Below, one piece after another: positions 44,660 through 56,533 of a stretch of DNA of 64,000 nucleotides (position 1 is the stretch's first letter; every line of letters starts with the position of its first letter). The notes beneath the pieces were generated by a model. That model saw nothing but the letters and a program-made list of their open reading frames with translations. It searched no databases and was not told the origin of the DNA. Made by a program: the position numbers and the translations under genes. Source of the stretch: Odobenus rosmarus divergens (Eukaryota; Chordata; Mammalia; Carnivora; Odobenidae); contig NW_004450945.1 of the NCBI RefSeq assembly GCF_000321225.1, positions 1,475,682 through 1,539,681 on the forward strand, in the 5' to 3' direction.

Positions 44660-44867
44660 GAGCACCTGGGTGGCTTAGTCAGTTAGGTGTGCAACTCTTG
44701 ACTTCAGCTCAGGTTGTAAGATCGAGCCCTGAGTCTGGCTCTGTGCTCAGCATGGAGTCGGCTTGAGATTCTCAATCTCTCTCTCTCTCTCTGCCCCTCC
44801 CCTGCCCCCCTCTCAAAAAGAAATAAAATAAAAAAATAAAAATTAAATTAAAAATAAATAAATAAAT
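44660..44867 (+). mobile_element. Can-SINE with perfect 16-bp target-site duplication
   Basis: 'gagcacctgggtggcttagt', 'cttgacttcagctcaggttg', 'cagcatggagtcggcttgag', then an extended A-rich tail with (AAAT)n. The flanks AAATATCATTGTCCTG at 44644-44659 and 44868-44883 are identical. Confidence 0.97.
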
Positions 44868-44884
44868 AAATATCATTGTCCTGA

Positions 44885-46700
44885 GTATTAGATGATATTA
44901 GAATTTTTGTTCGATCATCAGTTATGATTTATAAAACTCATGAGAAGAAAGTCTATGGTCTGTACTCATATTTTTACTCTTTTTGCAGGTGACAGTTCTT
45001 CCTTTTAGCATTTGAGAAATATTGCATCTCTTCCTCCTGACTTCCACAGCTTCACGTGAGAAATTATTGTCATTCCAATTAGTGTTCCTCAGTAAGTAAT
45101 GTCTCATTTCTCTCTGCCTGCATTTGAGATTTTGGATGCATTTTGAAAACTAAAAATTTTGTCTTCAGTTTTCAGAAGTTTAATTATACTGTTTCTTGGC
45201 ATTGATGTGGGGGGGATTTATCTTGTTTGTGATTTGCTCAGCTTCTTGAATCTGTAGGTTTTTATTTTTGCCAAATTTGGGGAGTTTTCAGCTGTCACTT
45301 CTTTGACTATCCTTCACCCTCATTCTCTTCTCCTCTCCCCTGGAACTCTGATGATATGAACGGTGGTTCTTTTGCTATTGTCATACAGGTCCTTGGGACT
45401 CTGTGTTGTTGTGTTGTGTTGTTGTGTTTTTCAGTCAATTTCCTTTCCATTGTTCAGATTGGTGGAATTCTATCCATCTGTCCTCAAGTTTATGGATTTT
45501 ATTCTTCATCACCTCCCTGCTACTATGGAGCCCAGCCAATAAGGTTTTGTTGTTTTGTTTTGTTTTTTTAATGTCTGATATTGCATTTTTCAGTTCTGTA
45601 ATTTTCATTTGGCTCCTTTCTATAAATTCCACTTCTTTGCTGATGTTTTCTATTTTTTTCATTTGTGTCAAGAGAATTTGTAATTGATTGTCAAGTCATT
45701 TTTATTTGGCTGCTTTAAAATCTTTGTCATAAAATTCCAATGTCTGATCCATCTCAGAGGTGGTGTTAGTTGGTTGTCTTTCTCATTCAAGTTGTGATTA
45801 TTCTTAATTCTGGGCATGATGAGTAATTTTCTATTCTATTCTAGACACTGTGTCAATTATCTTAGGTGACTCTGTATCCTATTTAAATCTTTTAATTTTA
45901 TTATTCTGCTTAGATTAAGCATGCAGGTAGGTACTGGTCTACTTTCTTGGTCTGTGTTTCCAATGATAGTGTAATCCTCATAGTATTTTCAGTGTCATTT
46001 TTGTCTGGTTGGTTTATGTGAGGCTATTGGGTTTCCCACTGGTCCCTGTTGGTGCTGCCTAAAGTGGTAGAAAAATTTCACCAGGCTGGACCACTAAGTA
46101 TCTCCTGGTGGAAAAGGGGAGTCTCCAGTGTGTTGGCACAAAGAGGCTTCCTGACCAGCTACTTGTTGTGGAAGGACCCCCATCCCCATGCTATCCTGGC
46201 TCTCCCACTGTCTCTGGGCAGGAAAAGGGAATCTCAGGCTTCCCAGGCCATCACTCTTCTTTTGGATAGGACTTTCTTCCTGGTTCTGATGTCCCTGGGC
46301 AGGGGAAGAAATTTTCAAGCCCAGCTAGGAAGAACTCCAAATCGATCCCTTTTGCTGGTAGTGTCCTGTTGACTTTATGTTCTCAGTCTTAGAAGGAAGG
46401 AGCCTAGGTAGGATGCCTTTTGTTGCTAGACTGGAGGTCAGAAAATCCTGGGCTTCCTTTTTCTGTCTGGTGGGAGATAAAAGGAATCTTGGCACTGTGT
46501 TTTGTTTTGTTTTTGTTTTTTTCCTCCAGTGCTGGGACCCTAAACCAGTTTGCCTTTTTCTTGTCACCTTTAAGAGATCTCCTTTTGGTTGCCTCTTACA
46601 TTGTTTATATGGCTTCTGCTTGTGTTTAGCAAGGAGGGGCAGAATCGAGGCCATCTTGTCCAGGTAGCATTCTCTTTTCACCAATAGGCCAGCTATAATC
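44885..46700 (-). mobile_element. L1/HAL1-type ORF1 and 5' region, antisense
   Basis: Reversed L1 ORF1 order: 'atactgtttcttggcattga', 'gctgtcacttctttgactat', 'ctctgatgatatgaacggtg', 'tcagttctgtaattttcatt', 'aaattccaatgtctgatcca'. A 78-codon frame on - (45435-45671) keeps an ORF1p-type coiled-coil segment with 'NKIHKLEDRWIEFHQSEQ'. Text from about 46010 to 46700 is probably the 5' UTR, with less certainty. Open frames of 96-119 codons there are not host genes. Confidence 0.7.
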
Positions 46701-47394
46701 GTAGTTGGTTTCTTTCTTATAGAGCTTTGCTGAAGGTCACAAGAAACAGCGAGTAGACTCTAACATCATGAAAAGTGTTGCATAGTTCCCAGAACATAAA
46801 GGAACCTTCTCTGCCATTCATCCAGCTCAGCCAGTTCTACAATTTTTAGTCGGTGCCTTGCAATGTCTCCCTTCCTGGATCAATTTCTATATTCTTTAAG
46901 ACTGTGACTATAAGCAAGATAAACTAACTGAAACTTTAAAAGAATATTAGTGTAAGAAGAGGGATTACTCACAGAACTGGGGGGAAAGGGGTTAGCAGGT
47001 GGAAGAATCAGGTTTGATAGGTCAGAAACAGACAACCCCAGAAGTCTTACAAGGAGAAATATCCTGAGAATCTCATCAGCCTTGCCACTGAAATGAATGG
47101 ACAGGCGACTTTTCTTTTTCCTATCCTTGGGTTACACTATTAGGACTCAAATCACCAGAAGAAATGGTCCTTTTGCCTACATTTCTTACAGACTTATCTA
47201 TCCCTTGGCCAAAAGAAGGGAGAGATCTTTGATTAACATCTTTTTCCAACACAGCACTTGATGGAAGAGGAACAATTCTCTAAAAGAATTTCATCGGGCT
47301 CCATCAGACTCTTAGAATTGCTAACTAGCTATCTAATTTATAGTCTTGTCTTGGTCTATAGCTTCATATTTTCTTACCTAAAATAATAGTTTTT
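46701..47394. other. Unique DNA, no gene
   Basis: About 700 bp with no recognisable feature. Confidence 0.5.
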
Positions 47395-47790
47395 GAACTA
47401 ATCATTCTTATCAAGATTCTTTACATTCCAAGTGATAGCAATCCAACTCAAACTAGCACAAGCAAAGAAAAGGCATTAACTTATATAACAAGAGAATTCA
47501 AAGGAAAACCTCAGCCACAGCTGGATCTAGGGCTTCAGAAGAAGTGACTAGGACACAGACTCTCCTTCTCTCCAACTCTCACCCTTCCTCGACTCTTCTT
47601 CAAGTGTAGGGTAAGATTTGTTTCCTTATCATAATTTCTCATCACAAGATCTTCCTGACTTGGTACTTCTCCAGCCTCATCTCCTGCATATGTGCCTTTG
47701 ACTTTAGATACTAGCAATTCAAACTCCCTATATTCCCCCAAAGACTCCAAGCCTCGAATCCTTGGATTGAAGCTGGAAAAATTCCCCTTC
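47395..47790 (+). repeat. Old interspersed repeat, family not assigned (copy 2)
   Basis: 'acattccaagtgatagcaat', 'ccaactcaaactagcacaag', then a diverged body. The opening matches that at 43475, so the two are related copies. Family not named. Confidence 0.5.
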
Positions 47791-47904
47791 CTCAATGCAC
47801 GTTTGTTGAATTATTAGCTACTCTGCATGCAATTTACACAATGTCTTAATTTGTCCTTATGTATTATTCTAAGACTACAATAACAATAATAGTTAACCTG
47901 TAAG

Positions 47905-48150
47905 TTCTTCTGGTGCCAGACTGTCAAGGTTTGAATTCCAGCAATACAACTGCTGGCTATATGATCTTAGGCAAATTATATAACCTCTCTGTGCTTCAAG
48001 TTCCTCAACTCTAAAATTGAAACAATAATACTATCTATCTCATAGGGCTGTTTTAAGTATTTAATTGAATTAATCCATGTGAAGTGTTTAGAACTGTGCC
48101 TAGTACCTAGAAAGTATTCAGTAAGTATTAATCATTCTTATTGTTATTTT
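47905..48150 (+). mobile_element. MIR SINE, sense, near full length
   Basis: 'gtgccagactgtcaaggttt', 'tatgatcttaggcaaattat', 'ataacctctctgtgcttcaa', 'atctcatagggctgttttaa', 'gtgcctagtacctagaaagt'. Confidence 0.9.
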
Positions 48151-48154
48151 TGAG

Positions 48155-48345
48155 ACCACCTATGTGCTGAACACTTGGGACTATCTCATGTAATCCTCAT
48201 GATAATCCTGTGAAGTGGAAATATCATTATCCGCATTGTAGATATTAGGAAACAGAGGTTTGAGGAGATTAAATGACTTGCCTAAGGTCACAGAGCTAGT
48301 AAGTGATAGAGTCAAAACTGGTGCATATCGGCCCTGGGACACCCT
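48155..48345 (-). mobile_element. MIR SINE, antisense
   Basis: 'tatgtgctgaacacttggga', 'catgtaatcctcatgataat', 'ggaaacagaggtttgaggag', 'ttgcctaaggtcacagagct', 'agtaagtgatagagtcaaaa'. It lies head to tail with the sense MIR before it, giving two opposed MIRs within 450 bp. Confidence 0.9.
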
Positions 48346-49457
48346 CATGACCATCGGCATCTCAATGCTAGTACCCAGAAGGGCAAAACTAGATATGTTC
48401 AGAGAAAGAGCATTGTCTAAATGAAACTTCCTCAGTCTGAGTTTGCTATACCTTTCTTGGGACCTGGTCTCAGCGCATGTGGGCCTTTCTCAGTGCCTCT
48501 GAGCATGGCTTCTAGTTAATATACTTTGAGGTCCATTTCACCAATTCAGCCTGAGCAGCAAAAGCATAAATCCTCCATCTCTTCCCCAGCCCCAGGGATA
48601 AAGGCTGAGTTTGTGTTTTAAATACAGCTGTTTTAAGTTAGCCACATCCTGGGTAAATCACCTTTATAGACAACCTACTACTTTCCCAAGAAAGCAACAG
48701 CTTTAAGAAACCAGCATTAAGGATTATTTTTCTTAAAACAGTTTCATAATGCAGGCCTCTTTGCTGGGAATCCTTATTTGTGGAGACTGTATGAGTTTTA
48801 ACAGTCCCCTGACCCTTCTAAATCCCTTGATCCAATGGGATGCTTTATGGGCCCATAAAAGAGTACAACACAGTTATAAATAGACAGAATAAAAGATAAT
48901 TCAGTTATAGGTGGGGTGTTTGGTGCCACAGTATAGTAAGTAGTCAAATTTTTGACTTTCATACTTCCTGCCATGGCATAATAAGTGCTAAAATTTTCAC
49001 TTTCTACTTTCTATTACGGTGTCATTTGAGACCAAACGACATTGTGGAGACTTGCTTGCCCAAGATTATACTCTTTGATCACACAGAAGGGAACCATTGG
49101 TAAACTGGTCAGAGATGTCTTCAAGGAGAGCAAACGTGGTAGAAAGATCCAGGGTGCTAGGTTAAAACTTTGGGTCTAGCAAATATTTAAATTACCTGTC
49201 ATTTCTGAGGCCTCATTCCTCTAGCAGGGGCCGTATAAGTGCGAGTGTGTTACCTAATCCCTAAGGCACCTTTCCAGCCAACAATCTACTCATACAAAAC
49301 TCACAACTTGGTTTCAGTCAACACACAATGCAAAGGAAGACTTCAAAGATCTAGAAGTTCGTATGTTAATCCATATGTTCGTATGTTAAGATACATACAA
49401 AAATAGGAACTGTGCTTCAGAAATGAGAATAACCCCTTCTTGTCTTCTACCAACAGG
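48346..49457. other. Unique DNA, no gene
   Basis: About 1.1 kb with no recognisable feature. A short direct repeat ('catatgttcgtatgttaa' type) lies at 49360-49390. Confidence 0.5.
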
Positions 49458-49532
49458 TCCTTTAATTTTTATTTTATTTAATGTTTATTTATTTATTTAT
49501 TTTTGTTTGTTTGTTTTATTTAATTTGTTTCA
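49458..49532 (+). repeat. (TTTA)n/(TTTG)n low-complexity tract
   Basis: TTTA units pass into TTTG units and back. It could be the reversed tail of a lost SINE or L1, but no body follows. Confidence 0.85.
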
Positions 49533-50444
49533 GTGAAAGTTTTACCCACAGCTGTTAACACTTTCTCCCTTGGGCCACACAGGAGAATCATAAAAGAATT
49601 TGCAGAAGGTGATCAGATTCTAGAAATGAGGCCACAGAATGTATAAAAAATAACAAAAAAAGAAAAAAAAACAAGATCATGGCTCTACATGAAGTGCCTC
49701 GTCTTGCACATGCCATCTTATTATCATCTCTGATGATTTTTCTTTTTATTGCCTTGTGTCTAGACAAAACAAAACTGCTGGAGTTTCATGAAATGATTTC
49801 CAATCCCAAAATCTTTTTGTGTGTGTTACAGCCCAGAGGAGATACTTTCCACTCTAACAATTTAGAAGTGGAGAGCTGGGTACCAGTGCAAACACAAGCA
49901 AGGACTTGCACATATGCTGAAGTGTACATACATCATGTGCTGGCAACACAAATAGTAATAAGCCCAGGGCCTCAAATGCTGCTGCATGTTGAACATTTTT
50001 GGAATCACTTACTGATTCCCATGAAATATTTTTTTATTTAGCCTATACCATGTTCTCAGACACTGCCCAATCCTAATGGGCCTAGAGAGCTTAGAGGAAG
50101 GATGATAGATGTGATGTCAAGCCATTAATTTAGCAATGCTTCAAGAAGGAAGCAAGAGTGATTAATTCTTACACTTCAGAAATTATTCCCCTTGGGGGTG
50201 GGAACAAACCTCGAGATGCCATTGGAAGAGTAAAGCACGAGTAAGGGTAAAAAATCTCAGGCACTGGGGATTGAGTATCTTCAAAATTTACATGGCACTG
50301 AAGCTTTCCAAAGGTTCTGCAATCATTTTGAAAAGTAGCCCAAGACCATGTAGCCCCAAAGGAGTAGGTGTGAACAAGAATAAAAATTAAAAATCCCACC
50401 CTGGACTGGGACTATGCATTCAAGCTGTTCATCTATCCGAGAAT
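49533..50444. other. Unique DNA, no gene called
   Basis: A 120-codon open frame (49679-50041) begins with a hydrophobic stretch but shows no family signature, and its codons look like ordinary AT-rich intergenic DNA. I do not call it a gene. Confidence 0.5.
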
Positions 50445-50760
50445 GTTTCAACCATCCCAGCTGGCATTGCCTGGGTCCCTACCATGTTCAAACACCCAGA
50501 CTAGGCTCTGTCATGGAGAGTCCAACATGATCCTTGACCTCAAGGAGCTTATAAATGAGCAAGGGATTTAGCACATGCATATAAATAATTATGATTCAAA
50601 GGAAAATGATGTAATCACAGACAATTCATAGGGGAAAGAGATTACTTCAACTGAAAGGAGCCTTGAAGCTCTATTCATTCATGTACTTAACATCTACTGA
50701 GGTCTATTTATTGGACCCAGCTCTCTGCTGAGAAGGAGTTACACCCAAATGAGGGAGAGA
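50445..50760 (-). mobile_element. LINE-2 (L2) fragment, antisense
   Basis: 'ctaggctctgtcatggagag', 'tccttgacctcaaggagctt', 'agcacatgcatataaataat' follows the reversed L2 end. Confidence 0.6.
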
Positions 50761-50849
50761 GAGAAGAGCAGGAATACCTCTGGTTTTACAGTGATGGAAG
50801 CAGGCATGAAGCACCCTGGCTTGGCCTCCTCTCCTTCCTTCTAGGTCCT

Positions 50850-50975
50850 ACTCCCCTACTGCCTTGTGAGTTGCTCTTGGGAACGATTTTTAAAAACTGG
50901 CTTTCACATGAATTCTTGCCTCAGGCTCTGCTTTGGAAACCCCAACCTAAGTGGGGAACACAACAAACTTTTCGG
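50850..50975 (+). repeat. Possible end of an old LTR-type repeat
   Basis: 'cacatgaattcttgcctcag', 'gctctgctttggaaacccca', 'acctaag' resembles the end of several mammalian LTR-like repeats. No retroviral frame nearby. Low certainty. Confidence 0.3.
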
Positions 50976-52559
50976 AACAAAGAAGATGGGATGTGAGAGG
51001 ACGCTAGAAGAAAGGCAGCACTCTGTGGCGGGGAGGCCTTCAGACTGGGGATGAGGAGAAGCCATCTCATAGCACATTGGTAATGTGGGGACGGGACCTC
51101 CTATTTCTGGCCTTAGTGTTCACAAATAAAACTTTGAATTTGGTCCAGAGGGACTATATAACTAAATACCAGGTAAGATTTCATTTGAAAAAAAAATGGT
51201 TTGGTTAGGGCAAATAGATACTTTTGAAAGACCATATTATACACACACATACACAGGTCTCAGTAATACACATGTTAAATCCCTTACTTTGATATCAATT
51301 CTTATAGCATCCTCCACCTACTTGGCTTTGACAGAAAGAGCCATATCTGTATTTTCAGGAAAAAAAAAATTTAAGCTACCTGGATTTCAAGACCTTTCTC
51401 TGCCTTAAATAGGGGTTTTACTCATTCCAATACTTCTCTGTTTCCCCTCTGGGCTCAATGAAGAAGGATGGGTTTTTATATCAGTTTTTCTGGATGGTAA
51501 GGAGGCAACTGAAAGAGTTGACTAATAGCCATAAAACAAAAATTGCCTTCCCCGGGCGGCTACCACTACAGGAAAAGCATAATGGAAAATATCTTTAATC
51601 TTAGAACTTTTAAAAAAGAAACTGGTAAATCTTTCAGAGAAGAATTAAAAACGCTGTTGGGGTGCTTCTGTTACACAGTCTTTCAATTTCCCTGGTTTGT
51701 CAGATGAATCATTCCCCTTTCCCTGTTTTTCTCTGCTGGGCTTTTGACTTAAAGAATTCCCTGCATAACTATTCCCTACAACTCAGGCCAGGAAAGTTTT
51801 CCTAGATACTTCCCAGAGAAATAGCTAGCAATGCCTCATATATCCACTTGCTAGATCTTTGCAACAGTCCTGAGATGCAGACCTGATCATCAGCTTTACT
51901 GGACTGCACTGTGCTGTCTGAGTCCTCCCAGGCTGTGCATATTTCAGGGCCCAGGAGGAGCAGAGAGCTTACCAACAATCCCTGTCTACTGACCAGTAGA
52001 CCCTGAAATTAAATCTTGCTGTCATTGATCTAGAAATTCAGTATGCCCAAGATGAACCATTGATCCCCAACTACAATTCAACTGAGCTTTTGCCTTGGTT
52101 TCCTCAAATCACTGGTCCCCACACTCTGCATCTTTGAGAGGCCCCAGAAGTCCGCAGAGCTCTTGCCAGTTCCATTTACAGGAGCTGTACCCCTTGCCAA
52201 GGCCCTACACTCTCTGGATCCTGCCGCTCCCCCTGACCTTGGGCAGCACCCTCCTGCCACTGGATTTTCCTTTACTCTTCTCCACCTTCCTACTTAGCCT
52301 TCCTTCTCTGGCTCCAGCCCCTGCCTGAGCTTAGTGTGGATATTGGACCCTTGAATGCAGACCACAGTCTGCCCAAATGCCAAGTGCCTACAGCAGGCAA
52401 TTTTTCTCAGCCTCCAACCCATTCAGTCCCGGGGCTCCTCCCCTCCAGCGCGGTCCTTGTAGCTGTGATCCATGTCTACTCACAGATGCAACATCGTTTC
52501 GGTTCTCCTGCAAGTGACTTTTTACTGTGGGGACAGGCCATCTAGGGTGACGATGTATT
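50976..52559. other. Unique DNA with a moderately GC-rich block
   Basis: The part 51880-52550 is richer in GC and CT. It gives open frames of 60-77 codons on both strands without domains. No exon is supported. Confidence 0.5.
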
Positions 52560-52775
52560 AGTGATAAGGATTAAAATAGCTACAGTTTAGCAGACAGTTA
52601 CTCGGTGCCAGCTTCTACTTCAGGTACCATACAGATATTTTCCCGTTTGATAGATTAGGAACAGAGGTTTGGAGATCTAATAATTTGTTCCAGTATCACC
52701 ACTAACAAGTGACAGAATCAAAACTGAATCCAGACATCTAACTTCAATAGCTGTCCTCTTTTCCACTTATGCCAT
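52560..52775 (-). mobile_element. MIR SINE, antisense
   Basis: 'agctacagtttagcagacag', 'ttactcggtgccagcttcta', 'agattaggaacagaggtttg', 'caccactaacaagtgacaga', 'atcaaaactgaatccagaca'. Confidence 0.85.
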
Positions 52776-53384
52776 AAAATGTCTAAATCCTGATTATTTA
52801 TAAGAACATTTTTGAGCTTCATAGTCCTTCTTTTCCTCTTGCGGTGAAGAGCAGTTACATAAGTCATTCACTACCATAGATGAAACGGAAAAGCAGACCC
52901 GGCCATAGATGAATTTACCGTAACCCTTGCGCTCGAATGCTATGCGGTTGGCAGTTAGATAGTATTAATGCTGAAAATAAAATCATATTTGTTCGGGAAG
53001 TCCTTTAGTGCTCTTAGAGCTAAAACACCATGTTTGCCATACAGGATGTTTATCTTTAGTGTAGTGCTTTAAATATATATATATACACACATATATATGA
53101 GCATTGATTAAAAATAAACCTTAGCCAATGAAGGGCATGGTTAAATAAACTCTATAAGGGTGTATTTCTGCTTATGCTAGATAAATTAGATCATCCAGGG
53201 TAGCAGAGTTTTATTTGGTCATTTTCCAGGAATTTTGATGAACACTCGGATCACCTGAAAGAGTTCATTTTCTTCACCCAGGATGAGCATTACACTTTCA
53301 AAGAGCAAATCACACTTTGACATAAAATCTAATACTATGGTCCTTTCATGGAGTACTGTTATTAGAGGTCTAAATGAATTAACT
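52776..53384. other. Unique DNA with a short (TA)n tract
   Basis: A TA/CA run lies at 53070-53098. No gene or other repeat is recognised. Confidence 0.5.
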
Positions 53385-53830
53385 CTAATCCTCCGTTCTG
53401 ATCATATCATGCCCCTTCTCAAAAACTATCCAGGGGCTGTCCATTCTCTGCAGAAATCCAATGATTCTGGCATCCTAGTTTCTTCCCAGTAAGACCACCA
53501 ACTGACCTTTCTAACCGTTTTCTCCACTTCAGGTACCCTGGACCACAGCTCTTTTCTACACACAATAGATCCTTTCTACCTTTGCTTATACTTTCTTAAC
53601 CAAGCTATCCTCTTGCTACTCTTTACCTTCCTTACATATGAAAAACAGACCTGTCCTTTAAGGTGCAGCTCAAACTCTTTTTTCATGGTGTCTCAGCCAC
53701 GTATTCTCTCTAGCTCTGAAGCCCCTATGATACTTGACTTATCTCTTTCTTATAGCACAGGTCACGGGCTACCTTATATTTACTATTTGATGTACACACA
53801 TTCTCTCTTTCTTTCCTATTAACTCTTTGA
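53385..53830 (+). mobile_element. LINE-2 (L2) fragment, sense
   Basis: 'ctgatcatatcatgcccctt', 'ctcaaaaactatccaggggc', 'tgtcctttaaggtgcagctc', 'tcatggtgtctcagccacgt', 'cttatagcacaggtcacggg' follow the sense L2 coding tail. Confidence 0.78.
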
Positions 53831-53847
53831 TTTTGGCCATCAAGATT

Positions 53848-53925
53848 CATTTATTTATCAAACATTTCCCAGCATCTGCCTTGTGCTTATTATTTATAGG
53901 AGACACAGACACCAGTAAAACCTTG
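53848..53925 (-). mobile_element. L2 3' terminus, antisense
   Basis: 'tcatttatttatcaaacatt' and 'ggagacacagacaccagtaa' look like the reversed L2 end; short and diverged. Confidence 0.45.
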
Positions 53926-55039
53926 ACATCAGATCATCAGATAGAAAAAGGAGACATGAAAAAAATAAGTTCCTTGTGTAAATCCTTAACCAGTGGGCTA
54001 TAGCTCAAATGCTATAGATGGCACTCGTCATTCACAGACCTCCTCACTTCTAGAGAGCCGACTTTCTCCTCTGGTAATGAAAGTCACTTCTCTTAATGAC
54101 ATCCTTGTGGAAACTTTTGGCTCCAGTCAGTAGCCATCTTTGGATCGCAACCCAACTACTAGTTTTAAAGGGTGATTCAACCACTAGCCCCAAGCAGAAA
54201 TGCCAATGTCACCATGCCCTTCTCCAATTCAAAAGAGTGGGCGTCATAGAATTCCAGTGCCATTCCAATTCCGAAATTGAGGTGGTGAATGGCATGCTTT
54301 CAACATACACAAGCCAGTCCCCGGAGTCAGTTGTCGCCCAAAAAATTTCAATAGGCAAAGCAGAGGATTGACTTTGGTGATGGTCTGCTTCTTAGTAAAT
54401 CAACAAATTGTTCTTTCATCTGGGGTGAAAATATGAAAAATAAAGAGAGCACTTAATGTCACAGAAGGTCAAATCCCATAAAGGGCCTGTGTGATACATC
54501 GTCCAACCTTGTCATTTTAGCAGATGGAAAAACTGAGGCTCAGAAAGAAATTTCTTGCACCAGGTCCCAAAGAAAGCCAGTGGAACTGTTGAGAGCCTCT
54601 TACAACCTGACACCCTTAGTTCCTAGTCTCGGGTCTTGTAGCACCCCTTTTGGGCCCTTTTTAATCCATACCCTCTCCAAGTTTTCCCCTCAGAAACAGA
54701 ATCTTATTTTCATAAAAACTCAGACATCACTGGGTATTTTGTGCTTCAGAATTACCGTTTCTCTTAGTTTGGATTTAGTCTCTATATGTTCTTTCCTCTG
54801 TTTTCTGAGTGGGACCCATTTATTTTGACCTTAGAAGCCAGGTGAAAGTAGAAAGACCTTAGAGTTAGTATGTAGCACAGCAGCATTCTCTTTTGCTTTA
54901 CAAAATATTTGCAGAATAAACAATGGGTGAACAGTATGCTCAGTGTTTCCAGCCACAAGTGGAGGTGGGAAGCAGGTCCACTCTAGCTTGTCTAAGCTGC
55001 CCCCGTGGTGTAGGTCTTTGGGCTGAGACCATTTCCAGT
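53926..55039. other. Unique DNA with an old MIR-like segment
   Basis: The piece 54465-54580 has 'ggaaaaactgaggctcagaa' and 'agaaatttcttgcaccaggt' of the reversed old-SINE type. Open frames of 80-91 codons show no domain. Confidence 0.5.
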
Positions 55040-55190
55040 ACCAGTCCTGCCAGTGAGCTCCCATGCGTCTCATGCAAGTAACTCTCCCTCTCCCTGGACA
55101 TCAGTTTCTTTCCTCTGTAAAATGAGGGTCCTCCCAGCCTTAGCCGATTGTGCATTGTGATATGATGCTTTATCTAAATGCCTAAAGAAA
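55040..55190 (+). mobile_element. MIR SINE, sense
   Basis: 'catgcaagtaactctccctc', 'catcagtttctttcctctgt', 'aaaatgagggtcctcccagc' follows the MIR core. Confidence 0.72.
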
Positions 55191-55707
55191 TTATTTTATT
55201 TTCTGTTTTGTTGCATACTTTTCTTCAAGCAAGACTGAGTTCCTTTCCACCACCAGGGATCTTCAGTGCGCCCCACGTAGCTGAGATACAAAGAAGCTGT
55301 CAGCAGTTCTGAACACAAGGGCCGACTCTACTACCTGCTGACCCAGTGATTTACATAACGTCCCTGGGACTCTACTTCCTTCTGCACAGACATAAGATAA
55401 CACGGTCCTCCTTGCACCTCGTTCAAACTTCATTTTCCTTTACTGAAAATCTACAATAAACCAGAGTCGGTGTGAGATTTCTGAGACAATGGCTATCTAA
55501 GCAAACTATAAGCTGCGAAACAGCTTATAGATGGAAAATATTACCAAGATTTTTATTCACCTCTGACTTAGAACTTCCTACATGTCTCACAGACATGGAT
55601 GACTCAAAGGAGGATAAAACACATGCTAAGATATTAGAAAAATAAATGCTACCAAAAAGCAGGGAATTGGCAAAGAAACTTATTCTTGGTAGTTCAAAGA
55701 ATACATT
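55191..55707. other. Unique DNA before the young L1
   Basis: About 500 bp with no recognisable feature. The first codons of the chimeric open frame start at 55646. Confidence 0.5.
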
Positions 55708-56533
55708 AAAGTTGTCATTATGGGCCAGGGCAAAAATGAACTATTGGGATTTCATCAAGATAAAAAGCTTTTGCACAGCAAAAGAAACAGTCCACAAAAC
55801 CAAAAGACAACCGACAGAATGGGAGAAAATATTTGCAAATGACATATCAGATAAAGGGCTAGTATCCAAAATCTATAAAGAACTTATCAAACTCAACACC
55901 CAAAGAACAAATAATCCAATCAAGAAATGGGCAGAAGACATGAACAGACATTTTTCCAAAGAAGACATCCAAATGGCCAACAGACACATGAAAAAGTGCT
56001 CAACATCGCTCGGCATCCGGGAAATCCAAATCAAAACCTCAATGAGATACCACCTCACACCAGTCAGAATGGCTAAAATGAACAAGTTGGGAAACGACAG
56101 ATGTTGGCGGGGATGCGGAGAAAGGGGAACCCTCCTACACTGTTGGTGGGAATGCAAGCTGGTGCAACCACTCTGGAAAACAGTATGGAGGTTCCTCAAA
56201 CAGTTGAAAATAGAGCTACCCTACGATCCAGCAATTGCACTACTGGGTATTTACCTCAAAGATACAAATGTAGGGATCCGAAGGGGTACGTGCACCCCAA
56301 TGTTTATAGCAGCAATGTCCACAATAGCCAAACTGTGGGAAGAGCCAAGATGTCCATCGACAGATGAATGGATAAAGAAGATGTGGTATATATACACAAT
56401 GGAATATTATGCAGCCATCAAAAGGAATGAGATCTTGCCATTTGCAACGACGTGGATGGAACTGGAGGGTGTTATGCTGAGTGAAATAAGTCAGTCAGAG
56501 AAAGACATGTATCATATGACCTCACTGATATGA
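55646..56533 (+). pseudogene. L1 ORF2p C-terminal fragment (chimeric open frame)
   Basis: An open frame of 295 codons. Codons 1-26 come from host DNA before the insertion point at 55725 and are fortuitous. The rest is the C-terminal end of L1 ORF2p without a stop or frameshift, starting at '[18 protein letters not shown]'. The cysteine-rich motif is intact: Cys153, Cys157, His165 and Cys170 in '[18 protein letters not shown]'. Further on, '[18 protein letters not shown]' is the usual L1 tail motif. The endonuclease and reverse transcriptase domains are missing because of 5' truncation, so no active protein is expected. The intact frame argues for a recent insertion. It is not a host gene. Confidence 0.93.

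Noticed and set aside
39977..44867. Regularly spaced repeats as a CRISPR-like array
   Set aside because: The repeats are about 190-bp SINEs with individual target-site duplications and irregular spacing in a mammalian genome.
45435..45671. 78-codon coiled-coil protein on the - strand
   Set aside because: It matches the L1 ORF1p coiled-coil type inside a decayed antisense L1, so it is not a host gene.
49679..50041. 120-codon open frame with a hydrophobic start
   Set aside because: No family signature, no splice or promoter context, and length within chance in 64 kb.
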